Source: Apodospora peruviana (taxonomy: Eukaryota; Ascomycota; Sordariomycetes; Sordariales; Lasiosphaeriaceae). From it: a DNA stretch of 64,000 bases. The stretch is from assembly GCA_033439685.1 (NCBI GenBank), contig JAUEDM010000004.1:2790001-2854000 (forward strand). The letters run 5' to 3'. Both the position numbers and the translations under genes were made by a program. Shown here one piece after another: positions 10,393 through 21,414 of the stretch (the first letter of the stretch is position 1; each line of letters starts with the position of its first letter). The notes beneath the pieces are model-generated. The model worked only from the letters and a program-made list of their open reading frames with translations. It had not been told where the DNA came from and did not search any database.

Positions 10393-13189
10393 ATGGCGGG
10401 GCAGGTATCTCGTCTCTCGTGGCTGTTAGGCTTGTCCTGTATGGGACTCTTGTCTCTTCTTTGTCTAACTGCTCTTCCTGCTGCCGAAGCCCAGTTCAAT
10501 CAGGACTGGACCCTGCTGCCTACCGGTGCCAACGGCGGTAATACACTATGGTGGAGGCCCACAATCAATAGCGCCCTTGACCAGGTTCACTATTTCGATA
10601 ACACTGCCGTGTTTCTCACCTACAACTGTTACTACATGACGGCCATCTGTCAGAATGCACGCAGTTTTCTCAACTCTGCCCGCGGCGGAGCCCGCCCTTA
10701 CCCCAACATGTTCTCGTACGATTTCGGACGTCGAACAAGTCGACGCCGAAGTGCAAGCTGCCCCAGCAGTTGGGCAACCTGGCACTCGTGCCCAGAACCG
10801 AACCAACCGACTGTTATGCGCCAGGACGGCCCATGGTATTTCACCGACCTCGACCTTGTCCAGACCCCCAGAAATGACATCAAGCACCTTCGAGATAACC
10901 AGGGCAATATTATCAGAAATTCATACCTGCGGCTATACATGTGACGAGTTTCCACCGGCCACATCGGTTGAAGGATGTAGGTACTACGGCGTCAACGCAG
11001 CCGCCACCGGCCTGGTTCGTCAAGATGCCGAGACGCGATGCGCAGCTTATCGCTGCCCAGGTACGGCTGGCATGAAAATCTATGGCGAGCAGAACTGGCA
11101 AGCCAGGGCCCATACCGTGCTGAGAAGTGTGTTGGAGAACGTCGCACTCTTCAACCTCGGCCAGAATGTTTGGAATCCAGCGACGCAGCCACTCGTCTTC
11201 ACTTTAGTTCTCGACCCCGGAGTTAATGCGGTAGGATTGCCGACAAATCTGTGGCCAGCCAGTGTCGTGGTCGCCCAGCCAAATGGTGTCTTGCTCGGCC
11301 GAAACGACGTGCCGCTTTCCAAAAGAGCGACCGAGGTTGCGAACATGACACAAGAGGAGCACATGGCGTTTATGAATTCTGCCAAGTTGGAGGATCTGAA
11401 GGAGGCCGCTATTGTCGAGTCGGGCCGTCGTAACGAGGATCGGTACGCGAACATGGCCAGGAATCATTACAGGCTCAAGCCTGGTACCATGATTGGCGGC
11501 TCTGCAGATGGCGGCCAGCAGGACATGAGCGCCCAGGAAGCTCCCCCAGCACTGTTGGAAGTTACCCCGGAGCTGGCAGCCGCCGCAGCGCTTGTGGCAG
11601 AAGCAGATTCTTTCGGCATCTCGAAGAACACGTCCTCCCCGAGGTCCTTCACCAGAGCCGCTGCTGCTGCAGTTGGTACGTTCTGGATGGAAGGAATTAC
11701 TTGCAAGGGAACTGTTCCATGGGGCAAAGATTTGGATTACAAAGTCTTTCGGAATGTGAGAGACTACGGGGCCGTAGGTGACGGCAAGAAGGATGACACG
11801 GCAGCCATCAAGAAAGCCATCACGGATGGAAATCGTTGCGGCAAGAACTGCAACGGCTCGACTCTCAAAAACGCCATCATCTATTTCCCCCCTGAAACTT
11901 ATCTCATCACCGGCTCACTCGCCCTCCCGTTCGGCACACAAGTCATTGGCGATGCAAACAAGTGGCCGACTCTGCTGGCTACTGGTGCCTTCATCGGAAC
12001 CAGTGTCCTTTCCACGGATGAATACATCGGCGGCGGCAAGGGTGCCGATGGAGGAGACCAGCAATGGTTTGCAACACGGCCAACTTTTACCGCCAGATTC
12101 GCAACCTGCGTATTGACATCACGGGCACGCGCGCCGCACATGGCGTTGCTTGCATCCATTATCAAGTCGCTCAGGCTACCAGTGTGCAGGTTGTCGAGCT
12201 CATTGCCAAGACCGGGACCAAGTAGAGGGGTATTGCGGCCGAAAATGGCAGCGGTGGTGTGCTGGCCGACATCACCTTCAAGAGCGGAAGCTACGGTATC
12301 TGGGGCGGCGAGCAACAGTTCACGGCCCAGCGCCTCACCTTCAACGGATGCACCACTGCTGTACAGGTGATCTGGGATTGGGGCTGGGTGTGGAAGTCGA
12401 TCAAGGTGAACAATGCCAATGTGGGCTTCCGTCTGCTTCCCGAAGACGGTTCGACAACGGGCAACATAGGGTCGGCCACCTTTATGGATTCGACGTTTAC
12501 CAACGTGGGAACTGCCGTGCTGATCGCCCCGCTCAACTCGGCGCCCGGCAGCGGCAGCACTGGAGTGGTCATGGACAACGTCGTCTTCAACAGCGTGTCC
12601 AAGGCTGTTGCGGATACCTCGGGTGGCACGCTTCTCACTGCCAGTGGTAAGTTTGCCTCGTGGATATCCGGCCCCGTCTACTCTGCTACCGGTAAGCGAG
12701 AGTTCTACGGCGGCAAGGCTGGTCCGGCATACACTCGCGAGCAGTCACTTCTTGACAGCTCGGGCTCCTGTTTTGAGAGAGCCAAGCCACAGTATGAGAA
12801 CCGAGCCGCTAGGGACTTTGTTCATTTAAAGGACCTAGGAGCCGTTGGCGGTGGCATCACTGACGACACAAATGCTGTCCAGATTGCCTTGCAAAGCGCC
12901 ATGGGCAAAATGCTGTTTGTTGATGCAGGCACCTATATCTTGACACGGACAGTGGTCATTCCTTCGGGCTCCAAGATTGTCGGGGAGGCTTGGTGGCAGT
13001 TTGCCGCTTCGGGCCCATACTTTTCAGATGCCAGGACGCCAAGAGCCATGTTCCAAGTCGGATCTATCAGCCAGGTTGGCGACGTGGAAATGCAGGACCT
13101 TATCTTCACGACAAAAGGCCAGACACCAGGAGTCGTGCTTGTGCAGTGGAACATAAAGGCCTCTTTCCCGGGGGCCGCCGGCATTTGGG

Positions 13190-13251
13190 GTACGTTAAGA
13201 TGATGAGACTTCCTAACGAGACTGGCAAACTGACGTGCTTTCGACAAACAG
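13190..13251 (+). other. GT-AG intron in GH55 relic
   Basis: GTACGT donor, CCTAACG branch at 13212-13218 and CAG acceptor. Joining restores GIWDCHTRIGGATG, matching the GH55 family. Confidence 0.75.
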
Positions 13252-13824
13252 ATTGTCATACTCGCATTGGAGGAGCCACAGGGACAGGCCTCACTCCGGC
13301 CGAATGCCCTGCTTCGATCAGTAGTAATATAAAACCGGATTGCCAAGCAGCGAGCCTGATGATGCATGTCACTACGCAAGCGTCAGGCTATTTTGAAAAT
13401 ATGTGGCTTTGGGATGCCGACGACATTATTAACGACCCAGCAATGGACGATGCAAACAACACCATGGAAATGATCTCAGTTTATGTGGGCCGTGGCTTGC
13501 TGGTCGAGAGCCAGGCAGCAACATGGCTCTACGGCACATCTTCTGAACACGCCGTGTACTACCAATACAACTTTCACGGCGCCAAGAACGTGTTTGCCGG
13601 CTTCCTACAGACTGAGTCGCCCTAGTATCAGCCCGCACCCAAGCCACCCCAGCCTTTCGACAAGGCGGTAGGAGCGATTTCTGGCGACCCACAATATGCG
13701 TGCAAGGGCGGAGAGTTTGATGGGTGTGACTCGTCTTGGGCTGTGATTATCCGAGGAAGCCAGAATATCTTTGCTGCGGGCGGTGGTCTGTACTCGTGGT
13801 TTTCGACCTATTCACAGGATTGCA

Positions 13825-13876
13825 GCAAGTCGACTCCGCCCCCCTTTAAATTAAACAGAAGCTTACGAGTTAATAG
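13825..13876 (+). other. GC-AG intron in GH55 relic
   Basis: GCAAGT donor instead of GTAAGT, branch-like CTTAC, and acceptor AATAG; 52 bp. Removal gives SQDCIDGHTCPKALVLLENN in frame. No GT donor nearby gives this join. Confidence 0.7.
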
Positions 13877-14308
13877 TTGATGGTCATACATGTCCAAAGG
13901 CCTTGGTGCTCCTGGAGAATAATGGAGCAGGTGTCCGCCTTCAAAATATCATCACCATTGGCGCCAAGTACAGCCTGGTGCAGGACGGCAAGGGTGTCCC
14001 CGCCACCGATTACCTCAACGTGAAGAGTCATCCAGCATGGTCTCAAATCTCCCTGTTCGACACCACAAGCAACGAGGTAATCTGGATCGACCCGCAAATC
14101 CGGAGCTCACCCAAGCCGACAGTATGGTGCCAGCCTCCGTGCATCCTCAAGTTCCCTCACTGGACGGGAGCCACGCAGACGTACAACTTTCCCATCATCA
14201 CGGCAACAGGTCCCGGCTGGACCCCCAAGATCACAAAGGCCCCCATCACGGCCACGGACTGGCTGTTTGATCTCGTGACCATCGACGCGTCGGGAACCCC
14301 GATGAAAG

Positions 14309-14360
14309 GTAATAATGCCAAGAGAGACCTAGAAATAGACCTAGCCGCTCCCGTAACAAG
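14309..14360 (+). other. Probable GT-AG intron in GH55 relic
   Basis: GTAATA donor and AACAAG acceptor, 52 bp. The join gives TPMKGPTTPTVTRAEPAH, a usual GH55 C-terminal linker, and moves into the frame used to the end of the gene. A branch site is not obvious. Confidence 0.55.
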
Positions 14361-14479
14361 GGCCGACAACGCCAACCGTCACCCGGGCCGAGCCCGCTCA
14401 CCCGTCACCCAGCGCGAACTCGGTCGATTGCTACAACAGGGGTGCCAAGGCCGACCACGTCCAGGCCAATAACGGGATC

Positions 14480-14527
14480 AACAGCATGTGCAACAGCATG
14501 TGCAACAGCATGTGCAACAGCATGTGC
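14480..14527 (+). repeat. Four perfect 12-bp tandem repeats (aacagcatgtgc)
   Basis: Four identical head-to-tail copies encode (NSMC)4 in the GH55 C-terminal frame, where homologues usually have a single NSMC-like segment. The repeat keeps the frame. Confidence 0.9.
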
Positions 14528-14827
14528 AACAATATCATACCCCGGAATGAGCCCCAGGCCATCTTGAGCGGAGGCTTCTTTTATAAGTGGAGCGCCGCGT
14601 TTCCCGTCTCGAACAATCAGGCCATCAAACTCGACATGTGGCTCAAGGTTGAGGACGGCTGTGAGGTGGTGTTGACACGGGAGGACTGCCGCAAGTACTT
14701 CGAGGTCCCCGTCAATTCATGCAACAACTGTGGAGGTATCAATGGCAAGCAGGGCGGAACAGTCTCTAATAATTTTGTTACGGCGTCTATTGACACCAAC
14801 TGTCAGTCTGGATCCATTTGTATTTAA

Positions 14828-15431
14828 CCCCAACTTTTATCTATGATCGCTGGTTTCTTTCAAATTCAATCGTTAGACAGGGCAGCCACGTTGCAACAGT
14901 GAAGGATTGCGAATGCCCGTTTGCGCAAAGAACAGCCCCGGCTGAGTAAGATTTGTGCATGTCGACCTCCTTCCGAGTTTGTATATGCGAGGTTAAACGA
15001 GTCGAATTTTGATATACTGTTAGCCAGCCCACACTTGGCCTCGCAGTTCACGATGTGGGGTGGGGCTGTGAGATAGAGTCGATATATTCCTGGCTGCTTT
15101 TGGAATACGAAATGAATATGAACTTGATACGAATGATCTCATGACTTCTCTGTATCCATAATGACAAATTTCATGCAGAGAGGCGGCTGCAAGACTGCAA
15201 GCTGTCGTTTACCTTGCGAGACAAACATGTTTGACCTAAGTGGAACCCTGGTCAGTACCTAAGTAATCAGGTAGGTGTATATTAGACCCTCATGGAAACG
15301 CCATCAAGCAGCTGATGATCATCCACATTCACAAAATACAGCATCGGTCTGAACACAGACACCAGTGCCTGGTCTCTACATACACCAAGTCGTTACCCCT
15401 TCATTCTCAACATAGCTAAATCACACTGGGG
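14828..15431. other. Intergenic region
   Basis: The 3' flank of the GH55 relic and the promoter of the SDR gene. Nothing coding is recognisable. Confidence 0.5.
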
Positions 15432-16363
15432 ATGGCTCCAGACACGTTATCCTTAGCCGGCAAGATCGCCATTGTCACAGGATCCGGCCGCGAGAACGGA
15501 ATAGGCGCCGCCATCGCGAGGGCCCTCGCACGTAACGATGCCAGCGTTGTTGTGAACCATGTCTCGGACACATCGGCCTTGCGCGCCGCAAATGTGGCTG
15601 CCAGCATCGAGGCGCTCGGATCCAGGGCCATCGTGGTCCAGGCTGACGTCTCAACCCCGGAAGGAGCTGCCAAGTTAGTGAAGGAGACACTTCAAGGGCT
15701 TCGGACGGATGTTATTGACATTCTGGGCATGTAGCCTCATAGTTGTTGTTCAGCCTTTAAAAGTTCCAATGCTGACAGACCTTCTTTACAGTTAACAACG
15801 CCGGTGGCGGGACTGGACAGGGTAAACTGTTGAACGAACTAACAGCCGACGAAGTACAGACCGCCTTTGCGCTCAACACCTTCGGTACCATCTACACCAC
15901 TCAGGCTGTGGCGGCGCACATGGGACAAGGAGGCAGGATCGTCAATATCGGCTCGATAGTGTCCAGGATGAGCAACCTGCCAGCCGTTTCCATCTATGGG
16001 GCCAGCAAAGCCGCACAGGAGTATCTCACCGGAGCTATGGCATTGGAGGTACGTCGTGCCGACCATGGAGCAAACGGAAAATGTTTATTATCAGGTTAAC
16101 AATGGGATTAGCTGGGAACCAGCAAGGGTATCACCGTCAACACAATCGCTCCGGGGCCGGTCGGGACGACGGATGCCGGTGACTGGTTTCCCGACGGCGA
16201 CCTCAAGGCAGAGGTTGGCCGGAAGATAGGCGAGGGTGCGAAGCTGGCCAGGTCCGTCGGTGACGTGGAGGAGGTGGCCGATGCCGTGCTTTTGGTTGTC
16301 TCGGAGCAGGGTCGATGGATTACCGGGCAGTATATCGCAGCAAGCGGGGGAATCACGACTTGA
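15432..16363 (+). CDS. Short-chain dehydrogenase/reductase (3-oxoacyl-ACP reductase-like)
   Basis: Model: join(15432..15726, 15792..16048, 16112..16363), 267 aa, the usual length for a classical SDR. The nucleotide-binding motif is TGSGRENGIG near the N-terminus, followed by NNAG after the first splice. Catalytic Ser is in the NIGSIV segment and YGASK gives the Tyr-X3-Lys pair. The C-terminal GGITT and TVNTIAPGPVGTTDAG are typical of FabG-like enzymes. Residues downstream of the first strand (VVNHVSDTS) suggest NADP use, but this is weak. Intron 1 needs a GC donor: the nearby GT donor at 15731 leads straight into TAA. Intron 2 is normal GT-AG (GTACGT...TTAG). Substrate unknown. It follows the GH55 relic in the same direction, with no sign of functional linkage. 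Confidence 0.9.
15727..15791 (+). other. GC-AG intron of the SDR gene
   Basis: GCATGT donor, CTGAC branch 15772-15776 and TTTACAG acceptor; 65 bp. Joining gives IDILVNNAGGG in frame. Confidence 0.8.
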
Positions 16364-17284
16364 TATCAATCTCCTGGTTTGCACACAAATAGTGCCAGGA
16401 TGTCAGCGTTAATGTTTTTAAAGATTGTCTGCGATGGAGGTACACTGTCGGAAAATGTAGACTTTATCGCGGTGTATGTTTTCCAGGTTGGTTATCATAT
16501 TAGGTTTGATGGGCCGTAATTGAATTCAACCATTGTCCTCTACGCGTCATACCTGTACAATGTTCCCCTGGAAAGTATGTTGGCGTGTGACTTCCGGTGG
16601 GTGAGAAAACAGGGTTGAGAAAGCCAATCAACTTATGTGAATCGAAGGCTTAAAGTAAGAGAAAGTCTAGCGCTACCTCGATCTCACCGTTGAAGCTGTG
16701 GAAAACAAGGGTTGTCTCTTGTACTGTGGAGCGAAGTCTCACGCTAACGTACTTTCAAAGTCCTGAACTGTAGGGACCGGGAGCCTTCTGGGCAACCCCA
16801 TCCGGGCCCGTCGGGGAAAGATCGACCCAGTCACCCGGGAGTCCGGGACGCTGCTGCAGGGGAAGAAGCACGCGATGACACCAAGACCCACTGGCACGCA
16901 CTGGTGCGTGCCCGCCAGCCGTGCCAGCCCGCTGCTCACCAACCCGCCGGCGCCTCCCGCTCCACTCACCAGCTGCCGGGCCCTGACATGTCAGGCGATT
17001 TGCACACCTGCCCAAATTTGAAGAACTCGATTAGTCGATTTGAACCCTTCGCCTCTCATAAAACACGTCACGCCGGACCTTGACAATTCCACGCGACCTC
17101 GATCGGCCAGGCCAGCCAAACACCTCGAAATATTCTAACGACCCATGGTCCGAGTTCGAGTCAAAGCCATTCGCCGACTTGACTTATCCCGAGCTGGGTT
17201 TTCAACTTCAAGTCTTGTCGTCATCCGATTCCATAGACCATAGAAACCAGACAGGCCCGACTTCCGAGCGATGCTATCTGCAGG
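16364..17284. other. Intergenic region
   Basis: 3' flank of the SDR gene, a GC-rich stretch around 16780-16990, and the leader of the F-box/ankyrin gene. No supported gene. Confidence 0.5.
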
Positions 17285-20200
17285 ATGGCTTCCTTTCGCT
17301 CTCTTCCCGCTGAACTGGTGCTCGAGATCGCAGGCTGGCTGATCGATGAGAGGTGGAATCTATCTGCCCTGTCGCGGACGACCCGCTTCTGTCACTCCCA
17401 TTTAAGGTCGCTGTTGTACTCCCATCACGGCAGAGCAGCAGTGACTTGGGCCGTCACAAAAGGCGACCTCGACGTGCTCAAAACTGCAATTTTCCACGCC
17501 AAAGAGAATAAATATATTCTCCTCAACACGTCCTACGTATGGAAGCCTCCCATTGGCGATTGGAATATGGACCGGAATTACCCCGGGTTCGAGTCCCTCG
17601 ACGTGGATGAAGTCTACCCTGGGCGTCAATGCGGCATGCCTTTGCATGTTGCATGCATTATAGGCGATAACCGCATCGTTGCTTGTCTTCTTGATAACGG
17701 CGCTGAGATGGACGTCCCATCTCACAGACTCTGCAGGTGTCTTTATCTGGATGATCAACTCGGCGAGTACTACGGCGACGATGAAGCTCTTGACATCCCG
17801 AAGTGGCTACCACTCCACCATGCCATCTGCTAGTAGGTCGAAATATCCAGCAGCCTTTGATCTCGATTGTTCCCTTCCACTACTCCCACCGAGTTTGCTG
17901 ACCTAGACCAGTAATCACCCGGATACCGCACTGCTGCTGCTTGAACGAGGCGCACCGCTATACGTCTCGTCATCTGGACCCAGTAGAGGGAGGTACTCTG
18001 TCACGGCGCTCCAGTCAGCTGCCGCGAAAGGCCTTGTACCAGTTGTCCGACACCTCAAAGAGCGATACCACAACCTGAAGGCTCAATCGGCCGAGCCAGG
18101 ATCGGTTAAATCTACCGTGGATCACATATTCGGGTACGTATCGGGCAACATGCTCGCCCAGGCCGATGAAGCTATGAACTCCGACTCTGCCGCAGAAGAC
18201 CTTGAAAATGGTGACCCATATGACAGCGACATGTCCGACTTGAACGGTGCTGGACACGAAGACAACGCCGAGTCCGATGACATGGATGGATCAGATGACT
18301 CGGAAGATTCAGACTCTGATGACTCCGATGGATCTGATGGCTCTGATGGCTCTGATGGCAGTGAAAACCTCGACTTTTGGGGCCAGGCCTCCAACCCCAA
18401 GGACCCTAAATCAGCGGATTTGTACGGAAACACTGCGATGCACTACGTTTCCCTCTGTTATGACTTTGAAGCAGCGAGTTCCATTATTCGAGACCTCCAA
18501 GATCTGGGGCTTTTTGTGGATGAACGAGGTGGAAGACGAGACGCTACACCGATTCTCTTGGCATGTTGCATGGGCAACTTCTCCGCAGCTCGTGCTTTTC
18601 TCCCAGCTGGCGCGGACATGGAGGCGATCTTGGAGGAAGATGTTACTGAGGACAACCCGTACGTTGGTCCGTATGGCGACAGCACTTGCCTGGACAATGC
18701 TCTCTATGCTAGGTTCGCCGGTATAACGAAGAAACATCGACAAGAACCCGAATGGAAGAAAGAACGCTACGAATTGATCCAGGATTTAATCAGAAATGGC
18801 GTCGACGTTGAAGAAGTTCCAGGGGATGGCGACGCTACACCTTTGGGGATTGCAGCAGAACGAGGGCTCAGTGACGAATTGGAGTTACTGCTTGAAGTCG
18901 GGGGTGCGTCTGTAGATGGGATGTCCGAGAGTGGCAAGACGGCACTCATGGCCGCTGCACAGCATCACCGGATCGCGGCTGTGCAAATACTTCTGAAAGC
19001 GGGCGCAGATGTGAACGCAATGACAGATTTTGGGGCAACCGCCATCGAGTTTGCCGTCGTTTTTGCCCGCTCCTATCTTTGGGGGCCCTTTGACAACACC
19101 ATGGAGGTGCTGCTTAAGCTTTTGTTGGAGCATGGAGCAAGGGTGGGTATTCCCACCGACAACCTAGACCTTGGTTCTGGTCCCTATTGCGGTCTCGTTC
19201 TTGGTCACGGTGTGTCCCAACCTAGGTTACATCAGTATATCCACCTTTCGTTTCTTACCAGAACGATAATGACTCCATCAGAGCCGAGCGAGATGAAGGA
19301 CACCGTCATAGACGTCCTTTTCAACAATTCTACGGAAGCCAACATACCAAAAGAGTGCTGGCAAAGTACCGTTAAGGAAGTTTTCGGCTTATCAACCCCT
19401 GCTGAGCCGGTTGATCTGGGGGTTTGCAGAAAGCTTGGCCGATTCGCGGCGCGGCTAGGATACGTCTTTGACGACCAGACGCTCGATTCGATCATTTCCA
19501 GCATTCTCCTCACTGATATTCCTGAAGATATCGATTCACTTTTCGCACTCGGAGATGGGGAGCGAGTGGTGACATTAACTGGAGTTCTCACGAAGCCAGC
19601 GCTTCTCACAGTAGCAATGATGCGGAGATGGTATTTGGGTGGGAGGAATGGAGGGAGAAATAGAGAGAGGGTGGTTGGCAAACTCCTCGAGTCCGTCAAG
19701 GACGTCAAGGGGATAGTCGGTCTACTGAAAAATAAGGGAACACTGCTCCATCTTGCATGCCATGGGGGGCACGTGGACCATGTCAAGACGCTGCTGGATA
19801 GGGGCTGCGATCTGCATGCTATGACTACGCAAGCGATAACGCCGCTAGGACAGGCAGTGATCGAGGGAGATAGTAGTATCGTACAGCTACTTCTTAATCG
19901 TGGGGCGGATCCATATCTGGTCAACAAGAACCCGAATCTCTTGTCAACACTCAAAGCCGGTGTCCAGAACGAATTGGGGGTCTTGCCAGGGCAACGGCTG
20001 GCGCGAGTCGTGGTCGAAATGGTGGCCAGCCTTGACTGGTTCAAGCCAGACTATCTTGATGAACCGTCATCCTTCGAAATTGTAGGTCTTCTCTATTTTC
20101 GTCTGTATCAAGATAAATGTGCCAACTAGCCTACAACCTGCTAATTACTTCTCTTTTATATAGGCTGTCAGAGATGGGCGAAATGCCATCCTGGCCGAAT

Positions 20201-20727
20201 TCATCAAACGGTACCCTAAGCTTCCGCTCATCCCGGCAGAGAACAAGTCGTCGTACATGACGCGGGCCTGCGAGAGATGTCTCTGGGAAACCGTCCACCT
20301 CCTCGTGCGGGCAGGCGCAGATCCCAATGGCGGTGCGGGTGTATACCGTGACGCGCGCCCGATTTTCATCGTGTTGGACAAACTGAAGCGCGTCGGCGTA
20401 CAATACAGGGACATGGACAAGACTCGCTCGGAGGCGCTCAAGTTGATTGGAGTCACTGCGCATCTCGTGCAGGCAGGAGCTGACGTCAACACAATACCAC
20501 AACGCGGCTTCGACTTCGAGAAGATCAGCCCCGTGGAGCAGCTCAGTTGCATACTGAAGGGCGAGCATCACCCTGGTCGCGATTGGTATGAACTTGTGGG
20601 GATTCATGTCCCCGAGTTCAATCTCGCCAAGTTGGTGGCGGAGGTGTTCATCATCAAAGAGGACGAGAAGACGGGGAAGAAGACTATCAAGTGCCGAAAC
20701 CGGATGTTTGATGATTGGCTCCGCTAA
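17285..20727 (+). CDS. F-box and ankyrin-repeat protein with an acidic Ser-Asp spacer
   Basis: Model: join(17285..17832, 17912..20081, 20164..20727), 1093 aa. An N-terminal F-box-like helix bundle (SLPAELVLEIAGWLIDERWN, then LSALSRTTRF) is followed by ankyrin repeats: MPLHVACIIGDNRIVACLLD, HPDTALLLLERGAPLY, ATPLGIAAERGLSDELELLL, TALMAAAQHHRIAAVQILLK, TLLHLACHGGHVDHVKTLLD, TPLGQAVIEGDSSIVQLLLN and further C-terminal ones. Between the early and middle repeats is an acidic (S/G)D-rich stretch (18180-18380) encoded by short tandem repeats. F-box proteins recruit substrates to SCF ubiquitin ligases, with the ankyrin repeats probably binding the target; that is family inference. Both introns are GT-AG (79 and 82 bp; donors GTAGGT). 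Such proteins are numerous and fast-evolving in filamentous fungi. Confidence 0.85.
18286..18370 (+). repeat. Short-period GAT/TCN-GAT coding repeat
   Basis: Runs of gactctgatgactccgatgg and gatggctctgatggctctgatgg encode DSDDSDGSDGSDGSDGS. This is an expandable low-complexity acidic spacer inside the F-box/ankyrin gene. Confidence 0.75.
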
Positions 20728-21414
20728 GCCTTTTTTCCTTTTTAACCATTTGGCGGGCCAGTCGAGGGTTTCTCTTGCTTTCTATTAGTTTGAATAGACA
20801 TCAAGTAGAGGATCGCTCCAGTGATTATGGATGTTGCTGTCTGTGTTGCTTACCAAGGTCCATTTCTTACAGGCTCTCGTGGCAGTATATATAGTTATAA
20901 TAGCAGGGTATAACGTTACTCCCTTCTAGAGTATCCCAACTCTCTGTAATCAACGTACTCCTCTGCCCGCCTACCATGGAACCCTTTGTTTTGTTTGTCA
21001 TCATATCGACATCACACTTCCGAACTAAATTTTGCAATCTATTACCAGCTCTATTTCATGCTGTTTCTCACAATGACCTTAAAATCTAATATTGGTCTTG
21101 CTGGTTGAAAGTATATGTCCGGCCTTCGACTCCAAGCTGACTGGGCCGCCTGGGTCTATCTCACTCCCTTGCCTCTCTCCACCTTTTCTTTGCAACCTCC
21201 TTTTGATCATCTAGAGACCCAAATCCCAAACAAGACATCATAATCGCTCACAAGCGTTAAAGAAAGCACGACCCCATCTATTGATTGTCCGTGGTCCCGC
21301 TACTGAACTTCTTTTCGCGTCCGTAGCTTCTCAGTTCACAGGCATCATACATCTTGGTATACACGGCGCCGCTGAGCCGAAATCAGCCGCTCGCTGATCG
21401 GAGCCCCGCATTAA
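20728..21414. other. Intergenic region left of the Crypton
   Basis: AT-rich 3' flank of the ankyrin gene, then from about 21360 a GC-rich segment with CGCTGAGCCG- and CGCTGAT-type motifs related to motifs inside the Crypton ends. The true left boundary of the transposon may therefore lie at about 21355 rather than 21415. Confidence 0.5.

Larger units (their letters stand above)
10393..14827 (+). pseudogene. Fusion of a NucA/NucB-type DNase domain and GH55 beta-1,3-glucanase, disrupted
   Basis: A signal peptide (about residues 1-34, ending AAEA) leads into a domain with features of fungal NucA/NucB-like nucleases: YNCYYMTAICQNA, DIKHLRDNQG, then YTCDEFPPATSVEG and EQNWQARAH. After a linker of about 200 aa the same frame enters GH55 (FWMEGITCKGTVPW, VFRNVRDYGAVGDGKKDD, second repeat HLKDLGAVGGGITDD, WDWGWVWKSIKV, and C-terminal MWLKVEDG...CEVVLTREDC). 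GH55 enzymes are exo/endo-beta-1,3-glucanases with a double beta-helix. Introns by frame: 13190..13251, 13825..13876 (GC-AG) and 14309..14360. Four lesions remain: a +1 shift near 10931, a -1 shift near 12068, TAG at 12223-12225 and TAG at 13623-13625. The reading is otherwise coherent to the end, so decay looks recent. Confidence 0.75.
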
